In this document: one piece after another, positions 1-8,101 of the stretch
Numbering within the stretch: the first letter of the stretch is position 1
Layout of the letters: every line of letters begins with the position of its first letter
Assembly (NCBI GenBank): GCA_023662875.1
Contig: JAMPIG010000040.1
Coordinates: forward strand, 1 to 33,866
Length of the DNA stretch: 33,866 nt
Source of the DNA: Roseburia sp.
Lineage (GTDB): Bacteria > Bacillota > Clostridia > Lachnospirales > Lachnospiraceae
Direction: 5' to 3'
Made by a program: the position numbers and the translations under genes
Notes under the pieces: model-generated
Told to the model about the DNA's origin: nothing
What the model saw: only the letters and a program-made list of their open reading frames with translations
Databases searched by the model: none

Positions 1-288
1 GGGAGCGTGTCCGTCACGCTGAAAACAGAGGGGGATTTCGCTGTGGTCCGGGTTGTGGACACCGGCTGCGGGATTCCGCCGGAAGCGGGGAAGCATATCT
101 TCGAGAAATTTTATCAGGGTGACACTTCACACGCTACGCAGGGTAACGGCCTGGGCCTTGTCCTTGTGAAGCGGGTGGCGGATATCGTAGGCGGGGAGAT
201 CTCCGTGCAGAGTGAGGTGGGCAAAGGCAGTACTTTTATGGTAAAGATCAGGAGAATACAGAATGGGAAAACTGAAACGGGTACTTAA
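1..288 (+). CDS. Sensor histidine kinase, C-terminal ATPase domain (5' partial)
   Basis: The reading frame is open from the first base, so the gene starts outside the window. What is visible is the end of a HATPase_c domain: a G1 box DTGCGIPPE, then EKFYQGD, then the G2 box GNGLGLVLVKRVADIVGG and a terminal beta strand with STFMVKI. These are the ATP-lid and nucleotide-binding elements of a membrane two-component kinase. The sensor, HAMP and phospho-acceptor histidine regions are not in the window, so the signal cannot be guessed. The next gene begins inside its last 26 bases, which suggests translational coupling. Confidence 0.9.
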   Translation, partial: GSVSVTLKTEGDFAVVRVVDTGCGIPPEAGKHIFEKFYQGDTSHATQGNGLGLVLVKRVADIVGGEISVQSEVGKGSTFMVKIRRIQNGKTETGT

Positions 289-1168
289 AAAGATATTCTT
301 TCTGCCGCCGCTGCCTACGGTTGCCGCCGCTGTCCTGGGCTATGCGTCTGTCCTCGCTGTTGCGGCATTCGATATTGAGGTTCCTGCGGTGGAGTATGCG
401 TCCTATATCGCCTCGGCCTATGCCCTGATTATCACCATCACAGGCCTGCCCCATGGGAAAGCCGCTATCGTGGGTATAAAAAAATACATACTTGGCCATC
501 CCCTTATGAAAAGGTTCCGTTCCACCGTGATAGGGGAGAGGTTTTTCACGGACATCCGCTTCCGCACAGGGGTTTCGCTGTACCGGGGATTTTTTATCAA
601 CCTGCTGTATATCGCCATGAAGCTGTTTTCGGGGATCTATTACCGTTCCATATGGTTCATTGTCCTGGCGTTCTATTATATGCTGCTTGCCCTCATGCGG
701 ATCCTGCTGGTCAGGAAGATCCGTATCCAGGATGAGGAATCGGAGCTCCGCCGCTACCGCCTGTGCGGGATCATGCTCCTTCTGATGAACCAGGCGCTTG
801 CGGGCATTGTGATCCTTGTGGTACACAAGGATAAAGGCTTTGCCTATCCGGGGGTTTTGGTTTACGGGATGGCGTTTTATGCGTTTTATGCCGTGATAAC
901 CGCAGCCGTAAATATTGTCAGGACACGCCGCCATAAAAGCCCTGTCCTTTCGGCGGTAAAGGCAGTCAATCTTGTGGCCGCGATGGTTTCCATCCTGTCA
1001 TTGGAAACGGCGATGCTTGCCCGGTTTGGCGGCGACGATGCCGTGTTCCGGAAGACGATGACATCGGCAACCGGCGGAGGGGTGTGCGCGATTGTGATTG
1101 GCATGGCAGTGTTTATGATTGTGCGCTCGTGCAAGCTGTTGAAAAAATTGAAAGATAATAACCCTTAA
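263..1168 (+). CDS. Polytopic membrane protein of unknown function
   Basis: A 301-residue protein with about eight hydrophobic segments (roughly residues 14-40, 45-65, 105-125, 128-150, 170-190, 200-220, 235-255 and 268-290) and short, positively charged loops such as KKYILGHPLMKRFR. It has no signal peptide, large soluble domain or catalytic motif that I recognise. The ATG at 263 follows an AGGAGA ribosome binding site inside the upstream kinase gene, and the two overlap by 26 bp, so they are almost certainly one operon. It may be a membrane partner or output of that two-component system, but this rests on position only. Confidence 0.8.
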   Translation: MGKLKRVLKKIFFLPPLPTVAAAVLGYASVLAVAAFDIEVPAVEYASYIASAYALIITITGLPHGKAAIVGIKKYILGHPLMKRFRSTVIGERFFTDIRFRTGVSLYRGFFINLLYIAMKLFSGIYYRSIWFIVLAFYYMLLALMRILLVRKIRIQDEESELRRYRLCGIMLLLMNQALAGIVILVVHKDKGFAYPGVLVYGMAFYAFYAVITAAVNIVRTRRHKSPVLSAVKAVNLVAAMVSILSLETAMLARFGGDDAVFRKTMTSATGGGVCAIVIGMAVFMIVRSCKLLKKLKDNNP

Positions 1169-1240
1169 ATAAAGCGGAACGATTGATACTCACAAACGAA
1201 AATAGTTGATGTTATAAGCTATAAACGTGGGATGCACCGA

Positions 1241-1281
1241 CAATCTGGGTCGAAAAGCGGCAATGAAATGCGTTTACGAGT
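1241..1281 (+). repeat. 41-nt dispersed repeat, copy A
   Basis: By eye, 35 of 41 bases match 12046-12086 with no gaps. Both copies share CGAAAAGCGGCAA and AAATGCGTTTACGAGT. The segment is flanked by ATAAACG upstream and CGTTTACG inside the right end, so it can fold back on itself. It lies in the leader region of the small membrane protein gene that follows. Confidence 0.7.
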
Positions 1282-1335
1282 ATAAAGATCAAAATGGTGT
1301 TATGATAACAGAAAAACAAAAAGGAGATGCAAGAC

Positions 1336-1716
1336 ATGGGAGAAGAAAGCGGAAAATTTGAGTTTACTTATTCGGCCGGGGAACAGGAGGAGATCAGGCG
1401 TATCCGTGCGAAATATGCGCCGGAAACAGGCGGGGAAACGACAATGGAGCATTTGCGCCGCCTGGATGCCAGCGCCACAAGGGCGGCTGCGGCCGTTTCC
1501 ATCATCCTGGGAACCATAAGCACCCTTATCATGGGATTCGGCATGTGCTGCATCATGGTCTGGGGGGATACCCTGTTTGTCCCCGGCATCGTGATCGGTA
1601 TTGTCGGGATTGCGGGCGTGGCAGCCGCCTATCCCGTCTATACGCATATGGTAAAGCGCAGGCGGGAAAAACTGACCCCGGAGATTCTGCGGCTGACGGA
1701 AGAACTGCTGAAATAA
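1336..1716 (+). CDS. Small two-TM membrane protein of unknown function
   Basis: A protein of about 126 residues: a hydrophilic N-terminus (EESGKFEFTYSAGEQEEI), two hydrophobic segments (about residues 50-72 and 76-98) and a charged C-terminal helix ending LTEELLK. The ATG at 1336 is preferred over the one at 1327 because AAGGAG at 1321-1326 abuts 1327 directly but is nine bases from 1336. No catalytic motif is visible. The layout, soluble N-terminus plus a helical hairpin in the membrane, is common among uncharacterised Firmicutes proteins. It stands alone, with a 41-nt repeat in its leader and a convergent lacI-type gene downstream. Confidence 0.7.
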   Translation: MGEESGKFEFTYSAGEQEEIRRIRAKYAPETGGETTMEHLRRLDASATRAAAAVSIILGTISTLIMGFGMCCIMVWGDTLFVPGIVIGIVGIAGVAAAYPVYTHMVKRRREKLTPEILRLTEELLK

Positions 1717-1797
1717 AGGAATATATGGCGAAGCTGATAGAAGCGAATTACGGCGGCGGGCGGCCGGAATTCCGGTAACCCGCTGTCTTTTGCCGTG

Positions 1798-1820
1798 GAA
1801 ATAGAATTTTCGTCGCGCTT
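1798..1820 (+). repeat. Half copy of the AATAGAATT palindrome family
   Basis: The segment contains AATAGAATTTTCG followed by TCGCGC, matching the left arm of the full elements at 22226 and 31245. The right arm is missing. It lies just beyond the 3' end of the LacI-family gene. Confidence 0.45.
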
Positions 1821-1844
1821 GCCCGGTTACGTGTTCCGGCAGCG

Positions 1845-2870
1845 CTATGTCGTTGCCCGAGGGATAAAATCCGTTTCAAAAATCTGCCGGTAGCCGTCCT
1901 CTGCCAGCTTCTCGCCTGCACTCAGGCGTTCCATCATTTCTATGGCCGCGCGGCATATATCCTCGATCCGATGGCGGATGGAGGAGATCGGCTTACCGAT
2001 ATGCAGCGGCAACAACATATCGTTACAGCCGATTATTCTGACATCTTCTGGAATCCGGTAATGGTGCAGCACCAGAGCCTCCATCAGCGCCAATGCCAGG
2101 TGATCGGAGGAGCAGAAATACCCGTCCGCAGCCGGCAGCTCATCTAATTTCTGATTGATCTTTTCCAAGATAACGCCATAATCATTTTGATCGGACACAA
2201 TCGACAGGGATTCTTCATAGGTGACATCGCAGTCGTACAGCGATTGAAGCAGCCCCAGGTGGCGGGCCAGTGGGAATCGATTGTCACTGCTGATCAGCCT
2301 TACCTCCGCGATATGTCGACAACCGAGCCGCAGCAGCTCGCGACCGGCCTGATAACCAGCTCCGTAATTATCTGTTTCAATCCGGCAGACCGACGGGCTG
2401 GTCGGCGTCTGCAGGGGATAGCGGTAGACATAGATCAGAGGGATAGCGCTTTTAAAGTCAATCGTGCTGTCGCTGTGATTGACAATCATAAAAATAGCGC
2501 AGGCATTCATGGAGAGCATCATTTGGTAATAATGCTCTTCTTTTTCCGCATTCGCGCCTATATTACAGATGATGGAGGCGAAATCCTTCTCGGCCAGGCG
2601 GTCGTGGAGCCGCGACATTACAATAGAAGAGATTCCGTAATCCAGCGTATTGACAAATATCCCCACCAGGCGGGAGGTGCGCATACGAAGGTTTTTAGCT
2701 GACTCATTGGGAACATAGCCCCAGGCTGTGGCAATATCCATCACCCGCTTCTGTGTCTCTTTTGAAATATGGTTGTTTCCATTCATCACCCTGGAAACGG
2801 TGGAAGGCGATACGTGACAATACTCAGCTATATCTCTGATTGAAACTTTCCTGTTATGATTGATAGGCAT
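1845..2870 (-). CDS. LacI-family transcriptional regulator
   Basis: A 341-residue protein of normal LacI/GalR length. The N-terminal helix-turn-helix (residues 9-30, IRDIAEYCHVSPSTVSRVMN) is followed by the hinge helix region NESAKNLR and a periplasmic-binding-protein-like effector domain starting at RLVGIFVNTLDYG. GRELLRLGCRHIAEV and DVRIIGCNDM are typical family segments. A GGAGG site lies six bases before the ATG. It is divergent from the MFS gene, and the shared 220-bp spacer has a promoter for each gene and LacI-type palindromes, so it probably represses itself and the MFS-hydrolase-ABC genes until an unknown ligand binds. The family usually senses sugars or nucleosides; here the targets look peptide-like, so the ligand is open. 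Confidence 0.93.
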   Translation of the reverse strand: MPINHNRKVSIRDIAEYCHVSPSTVSRVMNGNNHISKETQKRVMDIATAWGYVPNESAKNLRMRTSRLVGIFVNTLDYGISSIVMSRLHDRLAEKDFASIICNIGANAEKEEHYYQMMLSMNACAIFMIVNHSDSTIDFKSAIPLIYVYRYPLQTPTSPSVCRIETDNYGAGYQAGRELLRLGCRHIAEVRLISSDNRFPLARHLGLLQSLYDCDVTYEESLSIVSDQNDYGVILEKINQKLDELPAADGYFCSSDHLALALMEALVLHHYRIPEDVRIIGCNDMLLPLHIGKPISSIRHRIEDICRAAIEMMERLSAGEKLAEDGYRQIFETDFIPRATT

Positions 2871-2910
2871 ACTCTACCTCCGGATAAAATGGATCTGCTC
2901 ACCAAGAACT

Positions 2911-2940
2911 ATTTTAACTTATGCAATTTGCTTTTGTCAA
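2911..2940 (-). promoter_or_regulatory. Promoter of the LacI-family gene
   Basis: On the minus strand TTGACA (2940-2935) is followed, after 18 bases, by TAAAAT (2916-2911). The spacer contains GCAAATTGC, a small palindrome resembling the halves of the LacI operator, which fits autorepression. Confidence 0.6.
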
Positions 2941-2960
2941 GAATTGCCAGTTTGCTTTTG

Positions 2961-2973
2961 TGCAAATGTTGCA
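2961..2973. promoter_or_regulatory. Candidate second LacI-type operator
   Basis: TGCAAATGTTGCA has perfect TGCAA/TTGCA half sites with a 3-bp centre, against the 4-bp centre of the main site at 3082-3095. It lies upstream of the lacI-type promoter on the minus strand. Identical half sites suggest the same protein binds, and a second site could support looping. Confidence 0.45.
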
Positions 2974-3039
2974 TAAAATAAATTGGCATATTATATCATA
3001 TAAATTCGTGTAAATCACGCCATAAACAGAAAATCATAC

Positions 3040-3068
3040 TTGACAGAGCGAATTTTGTAGAATATACT
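3040..3068 (+). promoter_or_regulatory. Sigma-A promoter of the MFS-hydrolase-ABC genes
   Basis: A consensus TTGACA (3040-3045), a 17-bp spacer and TATACT (3063-3068). Transcription should start near 3075, only a few bases before the LacI-type palindrome. Confidence 0.75.
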
Positions 3069-3081
3069 ATATGTAAATCAA

Positions 3082-3095
3082 TGCAAACGATTGCA
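3082..3095. promoter_or_regulatory. LacI-type operator
   Basis: TGCAAACGATTGCA is a near-perfect palindrome (six of seven positions per arm) with the central CG typical of LacI/GalR operators. It starts about seven bases after the predicted transcription start, where a bound repressor would block initiation or early elongation. Confidence 0.7.
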
Positions 3096-3102
3096 CAAAG
3101 AG

Positions 3103-4350
3103 GTGAAGATTCTGCGCAAAAAGAGTGAAAGCATAAAAAAGGAAAGTCTTTGGACGCCAGCCTTCCTGTTATTGTTTCTTTACAGTTTATTCAGCAACAT
3201 GGGGTTCTTTATGACAATGCCCACGCTTCCGCGTTATGCAGTGGAGATCGGCATGTCTCTCTCTGCCGCCGGTTTGCTGACAGGTATTTTTTCCGTCATG
3301 GCGATTTTCGTGAGGCCGATCGCAGGTATCCTGTCTGACCGGGGCGGAAGAAAACCTCTGTTGATCCTGTTTACTTTACTTGTCAGCTTTGCGGCTTTCG
3401 GCTATTCGCTGAGCCATCACTTTGCGGGTCTGTTTCTGTGCAGGATTCTGCACGGCGCATGCTTTGCCATGAGCAGCACCATCCAGCTTGCCATGGTCAC
3501 ATCCGTCATTCCTTCCGCCAAAATGGGAGAAGGAATGGGTTATATGAGCTTGGCGCAGATTCTGGCAATGTCGTCTGCTCCCAGTCTCGGGCTGGCGCTG
3601 GCTGATGCAAAAGGATATACTGTCATGTTTCTTGTCTCCGGAATTTTAATCGCAGCCGCTGCTGTCTGCGTTGTCTTTCTGCCGGACGCAAAGCATCAGA
3701 CTGCCGAGTCCGTATTGCAGGCGCGAGAAGAAGGAACAATCCCGAATCGGCGTTCTCTTCGGCTTTCGGAATTATTTGCAGCGGAGCTGTTGCTGTTGTC
3801 GGCTGTCAGCGGATTGTTTTCCGTCATGAACGGCGTGGCCTCCTCTTATCTGTCCATGTTGGGCGACGAGCGGGGGATCGTCAATATTTCGATTTTTTTC
3901 ACGATTTCATCGGTGGCGGTTCTGTTGATCCGCCCCGTCGCCGGAAAGCTGCAGGATAAAAAAGGGCTTTCCGTTGTACTGATTCCCAGCCTGATTCTGG
4001 GGGCGGCCGCCATGTTCTGCATCGGTGCGTCGTGGAGCATTCTGACTATTGTAACAGCCGCCCTGCTCAAGGGCGTTGCTCAGAGCTCCGGACAGGCTGC
4101 CATTCAGGCAGACTGTGCCCGACGCGCCCCGGCGGACAGACGCGGCGTCGCCATGTCTACCTGCTATCTCGGAAGCGATCTGGGGAACTGTGTCGGCGCA
4201 TCTCTGGGCGGATGGCTTGCGGGCCTGTTCGGATATGGAGCGATGTTCGACCTGATCGGCGTTATGGTCGTCGGCGGCCTTGGCATGTATGGTATCCAGC
4301 TCGTCATTGACAAAAAGCGACAAGGGACAACGTGTAAGGACGCGGCGTAA
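3103..4350 (+). CDS. MFS transporter, 12 TM
   Basis: A major facilitator superfamily permease of about 415 residues with twelve predicted helices. The motif-A loop between helices 2 and 3 is clear (GILSDRGGRKPLL), and an equivalent loop, GKLQDKKGLS, recurs in the second half. The start is uncertain: TTG at 3091 lies inside the operator, GTG at 3103 has no upstream ribosome binding site, and GAGGTG at 3100-3105 is well spaced for a CTG at 3112. All give nearly the same protein. It is the first gene after the LacI-controlled promoter and lies 36 bp before the hydrolase. The substrate is unknown; drug-efflux-like and solute-uptake subfamilies both fit. Confidence 0.9.
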   Translation: MKILRKKSESIKKESLWTPAFLLLFLYSLFSNMGFFMTMPTLPRYAVEIGMSLSAAGLLTGIFSVMAIFVRPIAGILSDRGGRKPLLILFTLLVSFAAFGYSLSHHFAGLFLCRILHGACFAMSSTIQLAMVTSVIPSAKMGEGMGYMSLAQILAMSSAPSLGLALADAKGYTVMFLVSGILIAAAAVCVVFLPDAKHQTAESVLQAREEGTIPNRRSLRLSELFAAELLLLSAVSGLFSVMNGVASSYLSMLGDERGIVNISIFFTISSVAVLLIRPVAGKLQDKKGLSVVLIPSLILGAAAMFCIGASWSILTIVTAALLKGVAQSSGQAAIQADCARRAPADRRGVAMSTCYLGSDLGNCVGASLGGWLAGLFGYGAMFDLIGVMVVGGLGMYGIQLVIDKKRQGTTCKDAA

Positions 4351-4386
4351 CGTCCCGAAAACAAAAAGGAAAGCGGGGAATTGGCT

Positions 4387-5235
4387 ATGTCTTATGTACA
4401 GACTTCAGACGGCATCGAACTGTTTTATGAGGATTGGGGAGAGGGAGACCGGTATGTTTTCACTTCTTCCATCTATCTCGACTACTACTGCTCTTATACG
4501 CGGGAGTTATCTAAACGGGGATATCATGTCATCGCCGTCCAGATGCGCGGCTACGGAAAATCCTCCCGCGTACCGCAGACGGACGACATCGCGGAGCACT
4601 GGCTTCCGGATATGCTGGCCGTTGCGGATCATCTGGGCGTCAGCCGCTTTGCGTACACGGGAATCAGCCACGGCTGCCTGCTGGGGTGGCAGATGATGCG
4701 AGAATGCCCGGAGCGTATTCTGGCATTTGCCGGCGTAGTGACCGGCCCGAATTTCAAGGGGGATACAACCTACTCCGGCGGCGCAGCCCGCGCGAAGGAC
4801 GCCGCCCGCAGCGCCACGCCGGAGGGCTGGCAGGCGCGCTGCGAGGAAACACGGAACGGAATCCTGGCTGCGGATCGGCCTTATACAACCGATTACTGGC
4901 GCGACCAGCTCCGTCAGCTGGCGGACTATGAATATGAGCATAGCATGGGCCTGGACGCGCAGGAGCGTGCCCTGAATTTCGGACACGGTGTGGACGACGG
5001 AATGAAGACTGAGGAGGAACTGATTGCATGGATGAAAACAGTCCGCACGCCCTGCATCCTGCTCGGCGGTATGAAGGACGTCATTATCCGGCCGGAAGCC
5101 ATGGTGAGGACGGTGCGATATGTGCCGCACTGCAAGCTGGTACTGTATCAGGACTCGGATCACGGCGTCGCCGTCTGCCATGCGCAGGATGTACTGGAGG
5201 AGGTTGACCGCTTCTTCCGGGAACGGTGTATCTAA
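4387..5235 (+). CDS. Alpha/beta hydrolase
   Basis: A 282-residue single-domain alpha/beta hydrolase. The nucleophile elbow is GISHG (Ser in FAYTGISHGCLLGWQ), the likely acid is the Asp of GGMKDVIIRPE, and the catalytic His is in DSDHGVAV; MRGYGKS supplies the usual oxyanion-side loop. No signal peptide is seen, so it acts in the cytoplasm. ATG at 4387 fits GGGG eight bases upstream; a TTG at 4381 is possible. Lying between an MFS permease and a peptide-type ABC importer, it probably cleaves an imported ester, amide or lactone. Relatives include prolyl iminopeptidases, esterases and dehalogenases; the sequence does not say which. Confidence 0.88.
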   Translation: MSYVQTSDGIELFYEDWGEGDRYVFTSSIYLDYYCSYTRELSKRGYHVIAVQMRGYGKSSRVPQTDDIAEHWLPDMLAVADHLGVSRFAYTGISHGCLLGWQMMRECPERILAFAGVVTGPNFKGDTTYSGGAARAKDAARSATPEGWQARCEETRNGILAADRPYTTDYWRDQLRQLADYEYEHSMGLDAQERALNFGHGVDDGMKTEEELIAWMKTVRTPCILLGGMKDVIIRPEAMVRTVRYVPHCKLVLYQDSDHGVAVCHAQDVLEEVDRFFRERCI

Positions 5236-5238
5236 AGT

Positions 5239-5270
5239 CTGTCCGGTTCGTCGTATCGATCGGACAGCTT
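5239..5270 (+). terminator. Weak hairpin after the hydrolase gene
   Basis: CTGTCCG and CGGACAG pair around a 15-base loop and are followed by CTTTGAT, a poor U tract. It may be a partial terminator or an mRNA-stabilising hairpin ahead of the binding-protein gene. Confidence 0.4.
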
Positions 5271-5400
5271 TGATATAAAGTAACCCGTCAACCGTACGGA
5301 CGCCGGAAGAAAATCCGCCCCACGGCATCCGTACCGCAACAAAGCAACACGGCCGCGGCATTTGTCCGGCCGAAAACTTATTACGCGAGGAGGATATATC

Positions 5401-7050
5401 GTGAAAAAGAAAAAATGTACCAGATTTTTAACTCTGCTCCTGACATGTTTGCTGGTGCTCTCAGCCCTGACGGCATGCGGCGCAGAAAATGATCCGCCCG
5501 GATCAGATGTACAGCAATCTGATCCCGCTCAGTCAGGCGGGCAGCAAGACGAAAGCGGCCAGACCGGCGGGGATGAGACGGACGGCCCCAGAACAGGCGG
5601 CACTCTCACCATCGCTTTCCCGGCTCAGCTGACAAATATCGGTTTTCCTATCGTGGGTGGTGTACAGCCCCTGTGGGCATCCAAACCGGCCATCGAAATG
5701 CTGGGACGCTACGATGAGAACGGTCAGGTATACGGCTGGCTTGCAAAGGAAATTCTTCCGGATCCGGATAATCTGCAGATTGTCTTAAAGCTTCAGGAAG
5801 GTGTAATGTACCACGACGGAACGCCCTTCAACGCGCAGGCTGTATGCGACGTTTGGCAGATTCTCATTGACAACGGCAGTGCCGGCTCTTATTTCTCCAA
5901 TGTGGAATCCTTTACGGCAACCGGCGAATACGAGGTTACCGTAAAACTGACGGAATGGCGCAGCAGCACTGTTTCCAATCTTTGTATCGAATGTGGCACT
6001 ATGATTTCTCCGACCGAATATAACCGCCTCGGTCTGGAGGGCATTTATACCAGCGTCGTAGGTACGGGTCCCTATAAGATGGACAGCTACGACATCGCCG
6101 AGGGCATCAAATATGTCCGCAACGACGATTACTGGATTGAGGGACAGCCCTATCTGGACGGCATTAATATTATTTTCTTCACAGAGGAAAACACCGGAGA
6201 AAGCATTTTCCGCACTGGAGAGGCGCAGATGATTTACGGCGCTTCCGCCAGCATGACGAACCGCTTAAGCCGCGACGGATTTGAAAAAATCTGCAACGAA
6301 GCCTGCATATCTCCTACCATGACAGGCATCTACTTTGCCAGCGGCAATGAAAACGACCCGATCAGCAAGCTGGAGGTGCGTCAGGCATTCAGCTATGCGT
6401 TAGACAAGCAGGCGCTTTGCGACACCTTTGCGGAGGGCATCGGCTTTGTCTCGGAACAGTTGGCCGTGCCCGGAAGCAAGGAATACAACGACGCGGTAGC
6501 CGGATATCCCTACAGCGTAGAGAAGGCAAAGGAAAAGCTCCGCGAGGCCGGATACGAGGATGGCGAATGCGTCGTTACCATCTATTACCAGCCTGTAAAC
6601 GAGGATATGTTTGTGGCGGTAAAGGGTATGCTGGAAGCGGCGGGCTTTAAGGTAGAAGGCGACACCCGCACCGGCGATGTCAGCCGGAATATGTACGGCA
6701 CGACGGATCCCTGGACATGCTGCGCGTTCTTCTGGGCACCCACGACATTGGAAAGCTGGCATCTGTTCTTTGGCAATCCGCCGGTGGTGTACGCAATCGA
6801 TACCATCGATATGGAAGAAGCAGGAATTTTTGAATGCTATAACAACTGCCTGACCGCTAAGACGACGGAGGAGCAGCACGAGGCAATGATGGAGCTGCAG
6901 CGTCTGGTCACCGAGGAATACTGCCTCTATACGCCTATGTTTGACACTCTCGCGCTGATTAATTTTTCAAACGGAACCGTCCATGATCACGGCATGGCTG
7001 AAACGTGGCTGTGCGAATGGACGCCTGAGACAATCTGGCTGAGCGAATAA
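5401..7050 (+). CDS. Peptide-type ABC transporter substrate-binding lipoprotein (SBP_bac_5)
   Basis: A lipoprotein of about 549 residues. The GTG at 5401 follows GAGGAGG with good spacing and gives a classic signal: a basic VKKKK start, a hydrophobic run and the lipobox LTAC, with Cys as the mature N-terminus. A linker rich in S, G, Q and D follows, then a family-5 binding domain with GGTLTIAFP, YHDGTPFNAQAVCDV, VVGTGPYKM, VRQAFSYALDKQALC and VEKAKEKLREAGYEDG. It captures substrate outside the membrane for the permeases downstream. The family binds oligopeptides, nickel, glycosides and some sugars, so the ligand is open. A strong hairpin after the gene probably raises its expression relative to the permeases. 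Confidence 0.95.
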   Translation: MKKKKCTRFLTLLLTCLLVLSALTACGAENDPPGSDVQQSDPAQSGGQQDESGQTGGDETDGPRTGGTLTIAFPAQLTNIGFPIVGGVQPLWASKPAIEMLGRYDENGQVYGWLAKEILPDPDNLQIVLKLQEGVMYHDGTPFNAQAVCDVWQILIDNGSAGSYFSNVESFTATGEYEVTVKLTEWRSSTVSNLCIECGTMISPTEYNRLGLEGIYTSVVGTGPYKMDSYDIAEGIKYVRNDDYWIEGQPYLDGINIIFFTEENTGESIFRTGEAQMIYGASASMTNRLSRDGFEKICNEACISPTMTGIYFASGNENDPISKLEVRQAFSYALDKQALCDTFAEGIGFVSEQLAVPGSKEYNDAVAGYPYSVEKAKEKLREAGYEDGECVVTIYYQPVNEDMFVAVKGMLEAAGFKVEGDTRTGDVSRNMYGTTDPWTCCAFFWAPTTLESWHLFFGNPPVVYAIDTIDMEEAGIFECYNNCLTAKTTEEQHEAMMELQRLVTEEYCLYTPMFDTLALINFSNGTVHDHGMAETWLCEWTPETIWLSE

Positions 7051-7059
7051 AGGTCCTTT

Positions 7060-7102
7060 ACAGGCCGGGCAGGACGGCAAATCCGTTTGCCTGGCCTGTT
7101 TT
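7060..7102 (+). terminator. Intrinsic terminator between binding protein and permease genes
   Basis: ACAGGCC-GGGCA pairs with TGCC-TGGCCTGT around the loop, followed by TTTTC. It would let some transcripts end after the lipoprotein gene while readthrough feeds the permease and ATPase genes. Confidence 0.7.
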
Positions 7103-7146
7103 CAAAATGACATCTGATCTGGCTATCATACGACGGAGACTGAGTG

Positions 7147-8091
7147 ATGGGAAGATTTATTTTTAAACGATTTATACAGACAATTATTATTCTGATGATG
7201 GTTTCGGTGCTCGCTTTTGCGCTGATCCAGTTCATCCCGGGCGATCCCGTATACGTCATGCTGGGGGAAAATATTTCGAAAGAATATCACGACACCGTAT
7301 ACAGCAGCATGGGGTTGGATAAGCCTCTCGTTCAGCAGTATTTTTCATGGCTGTGGAAAATGCTGCACGGAGATATGGGATATTCCTACCACTTCAACAA
7401 AAACGTGAATGAGCTGATTGCCTCGCGGCTGCCGGTCACGCTGATCCTGGGAGTCGCCTCTGCTGTTGTCAGCATTGTTCTGGGGATTCTTTTCGGCACG
7501 ATTACAGCCGTAAAGCGCGGCACCTTAACCGATACCGTTATCACCGTACTTGCGAATGTCGGTCTGGCGACGCCCAATTTCTGGATTGCCGTTTTACTGG
7601 TGCTGGTATTTTCCATTCATCTGAAATGGCTTCCGTCCTACGGATTTACGCTTCCATGGGTGGACTTCGGCAAGAGTATCCGGCAAATGATTCTCCCGGT
7701 TATCTGCATGAGCCTGGGCGGAGTGGCATCCTACACCCGCCAGATGCGTTCCAGCATGCTTGAGGTGATTCATCAGGATTATGTGCGCACCGCGCGCTCC
7801 AAGGGACTGCCGGAGGGAAAGGTTCTCTGGCGTTATGCCATCAAGAACAGTCTGATCCCGATTCTCACCATGGCGGGCACAACGCTCCGTGGCTGTATCG
7901 GCGGATCCGCTATTGTAGAGACAATGTTTAACATTGTCGGCATGGGGCAGATCATGGTGATTGCAATCAATTTCTGCGATTATCAGCTTCTGCAGTCCGG
8001 CCTGCTTTTCATGGCGGCGATCACATGTCTGTGCAATCTGCTGGTGGATATCGCCTATGCCTACGCCGATCCGCGCATCAGGCTCGAATAG
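7147..8091 (+). CDS. ABC transporter permease, DppB/OppB type
   Basis: A 314-residue inner permease with about six helices. The N-terminus RFIFKRFIQTIIILMMVS followed by IQFIPGDPV is diagnostic of the DppB/OppB family, and the EAA loop that contacts the ATPase is DYVRTARSKGLPEG. The ATG at 7147 is chosen because GGAG lies eight bases upstream; a GTG at 7144 would add one residue. It pairs with the next permease, ten bases downstream, to form the membrane channel of the importer. Confidence 0.95.
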   Translation: MGRFIFKRFIQTIIILMMVSVLAFALIQFIPGDPVYVMLGENISKEYHDTVYSSMGLDKPLVQQYFSWLWKMLHGDMGYSYHFNKNVNELIASRLPVTLILGVASAVVSIVLGILFGTITAVKRGTLTDTVITVLANVGLATPNFWIAVLLVLVFSIHLKWLPSYGFTLPWVDFGKSIRQMILPVICMSLGGVASYTRQMRSSMLEVIHQDYVRTARSKGLPEGKVLWRYAIKNSLIPILTMAGTTLRGCIGGSAIVETMFNIVGMGQIMVIAINFCDYQLLQSGLLFMAAITCLCNLLVDIAYAYADPRIRLE

Positions 8092-8101
8092 GGAGGTAAT
8101 C

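Noticed and set aside
1725-1778. Tiny 17-codon frame after the membrane protein gene
   Set aside because: It has AAAGGA nearby but is very short, with no sign of conservation visible; not annotated.
3091-3102. TTG at 3091 as the MFS start
   Set aside because: It lies within the operator palindrome and has no ribosome binding site upstream.
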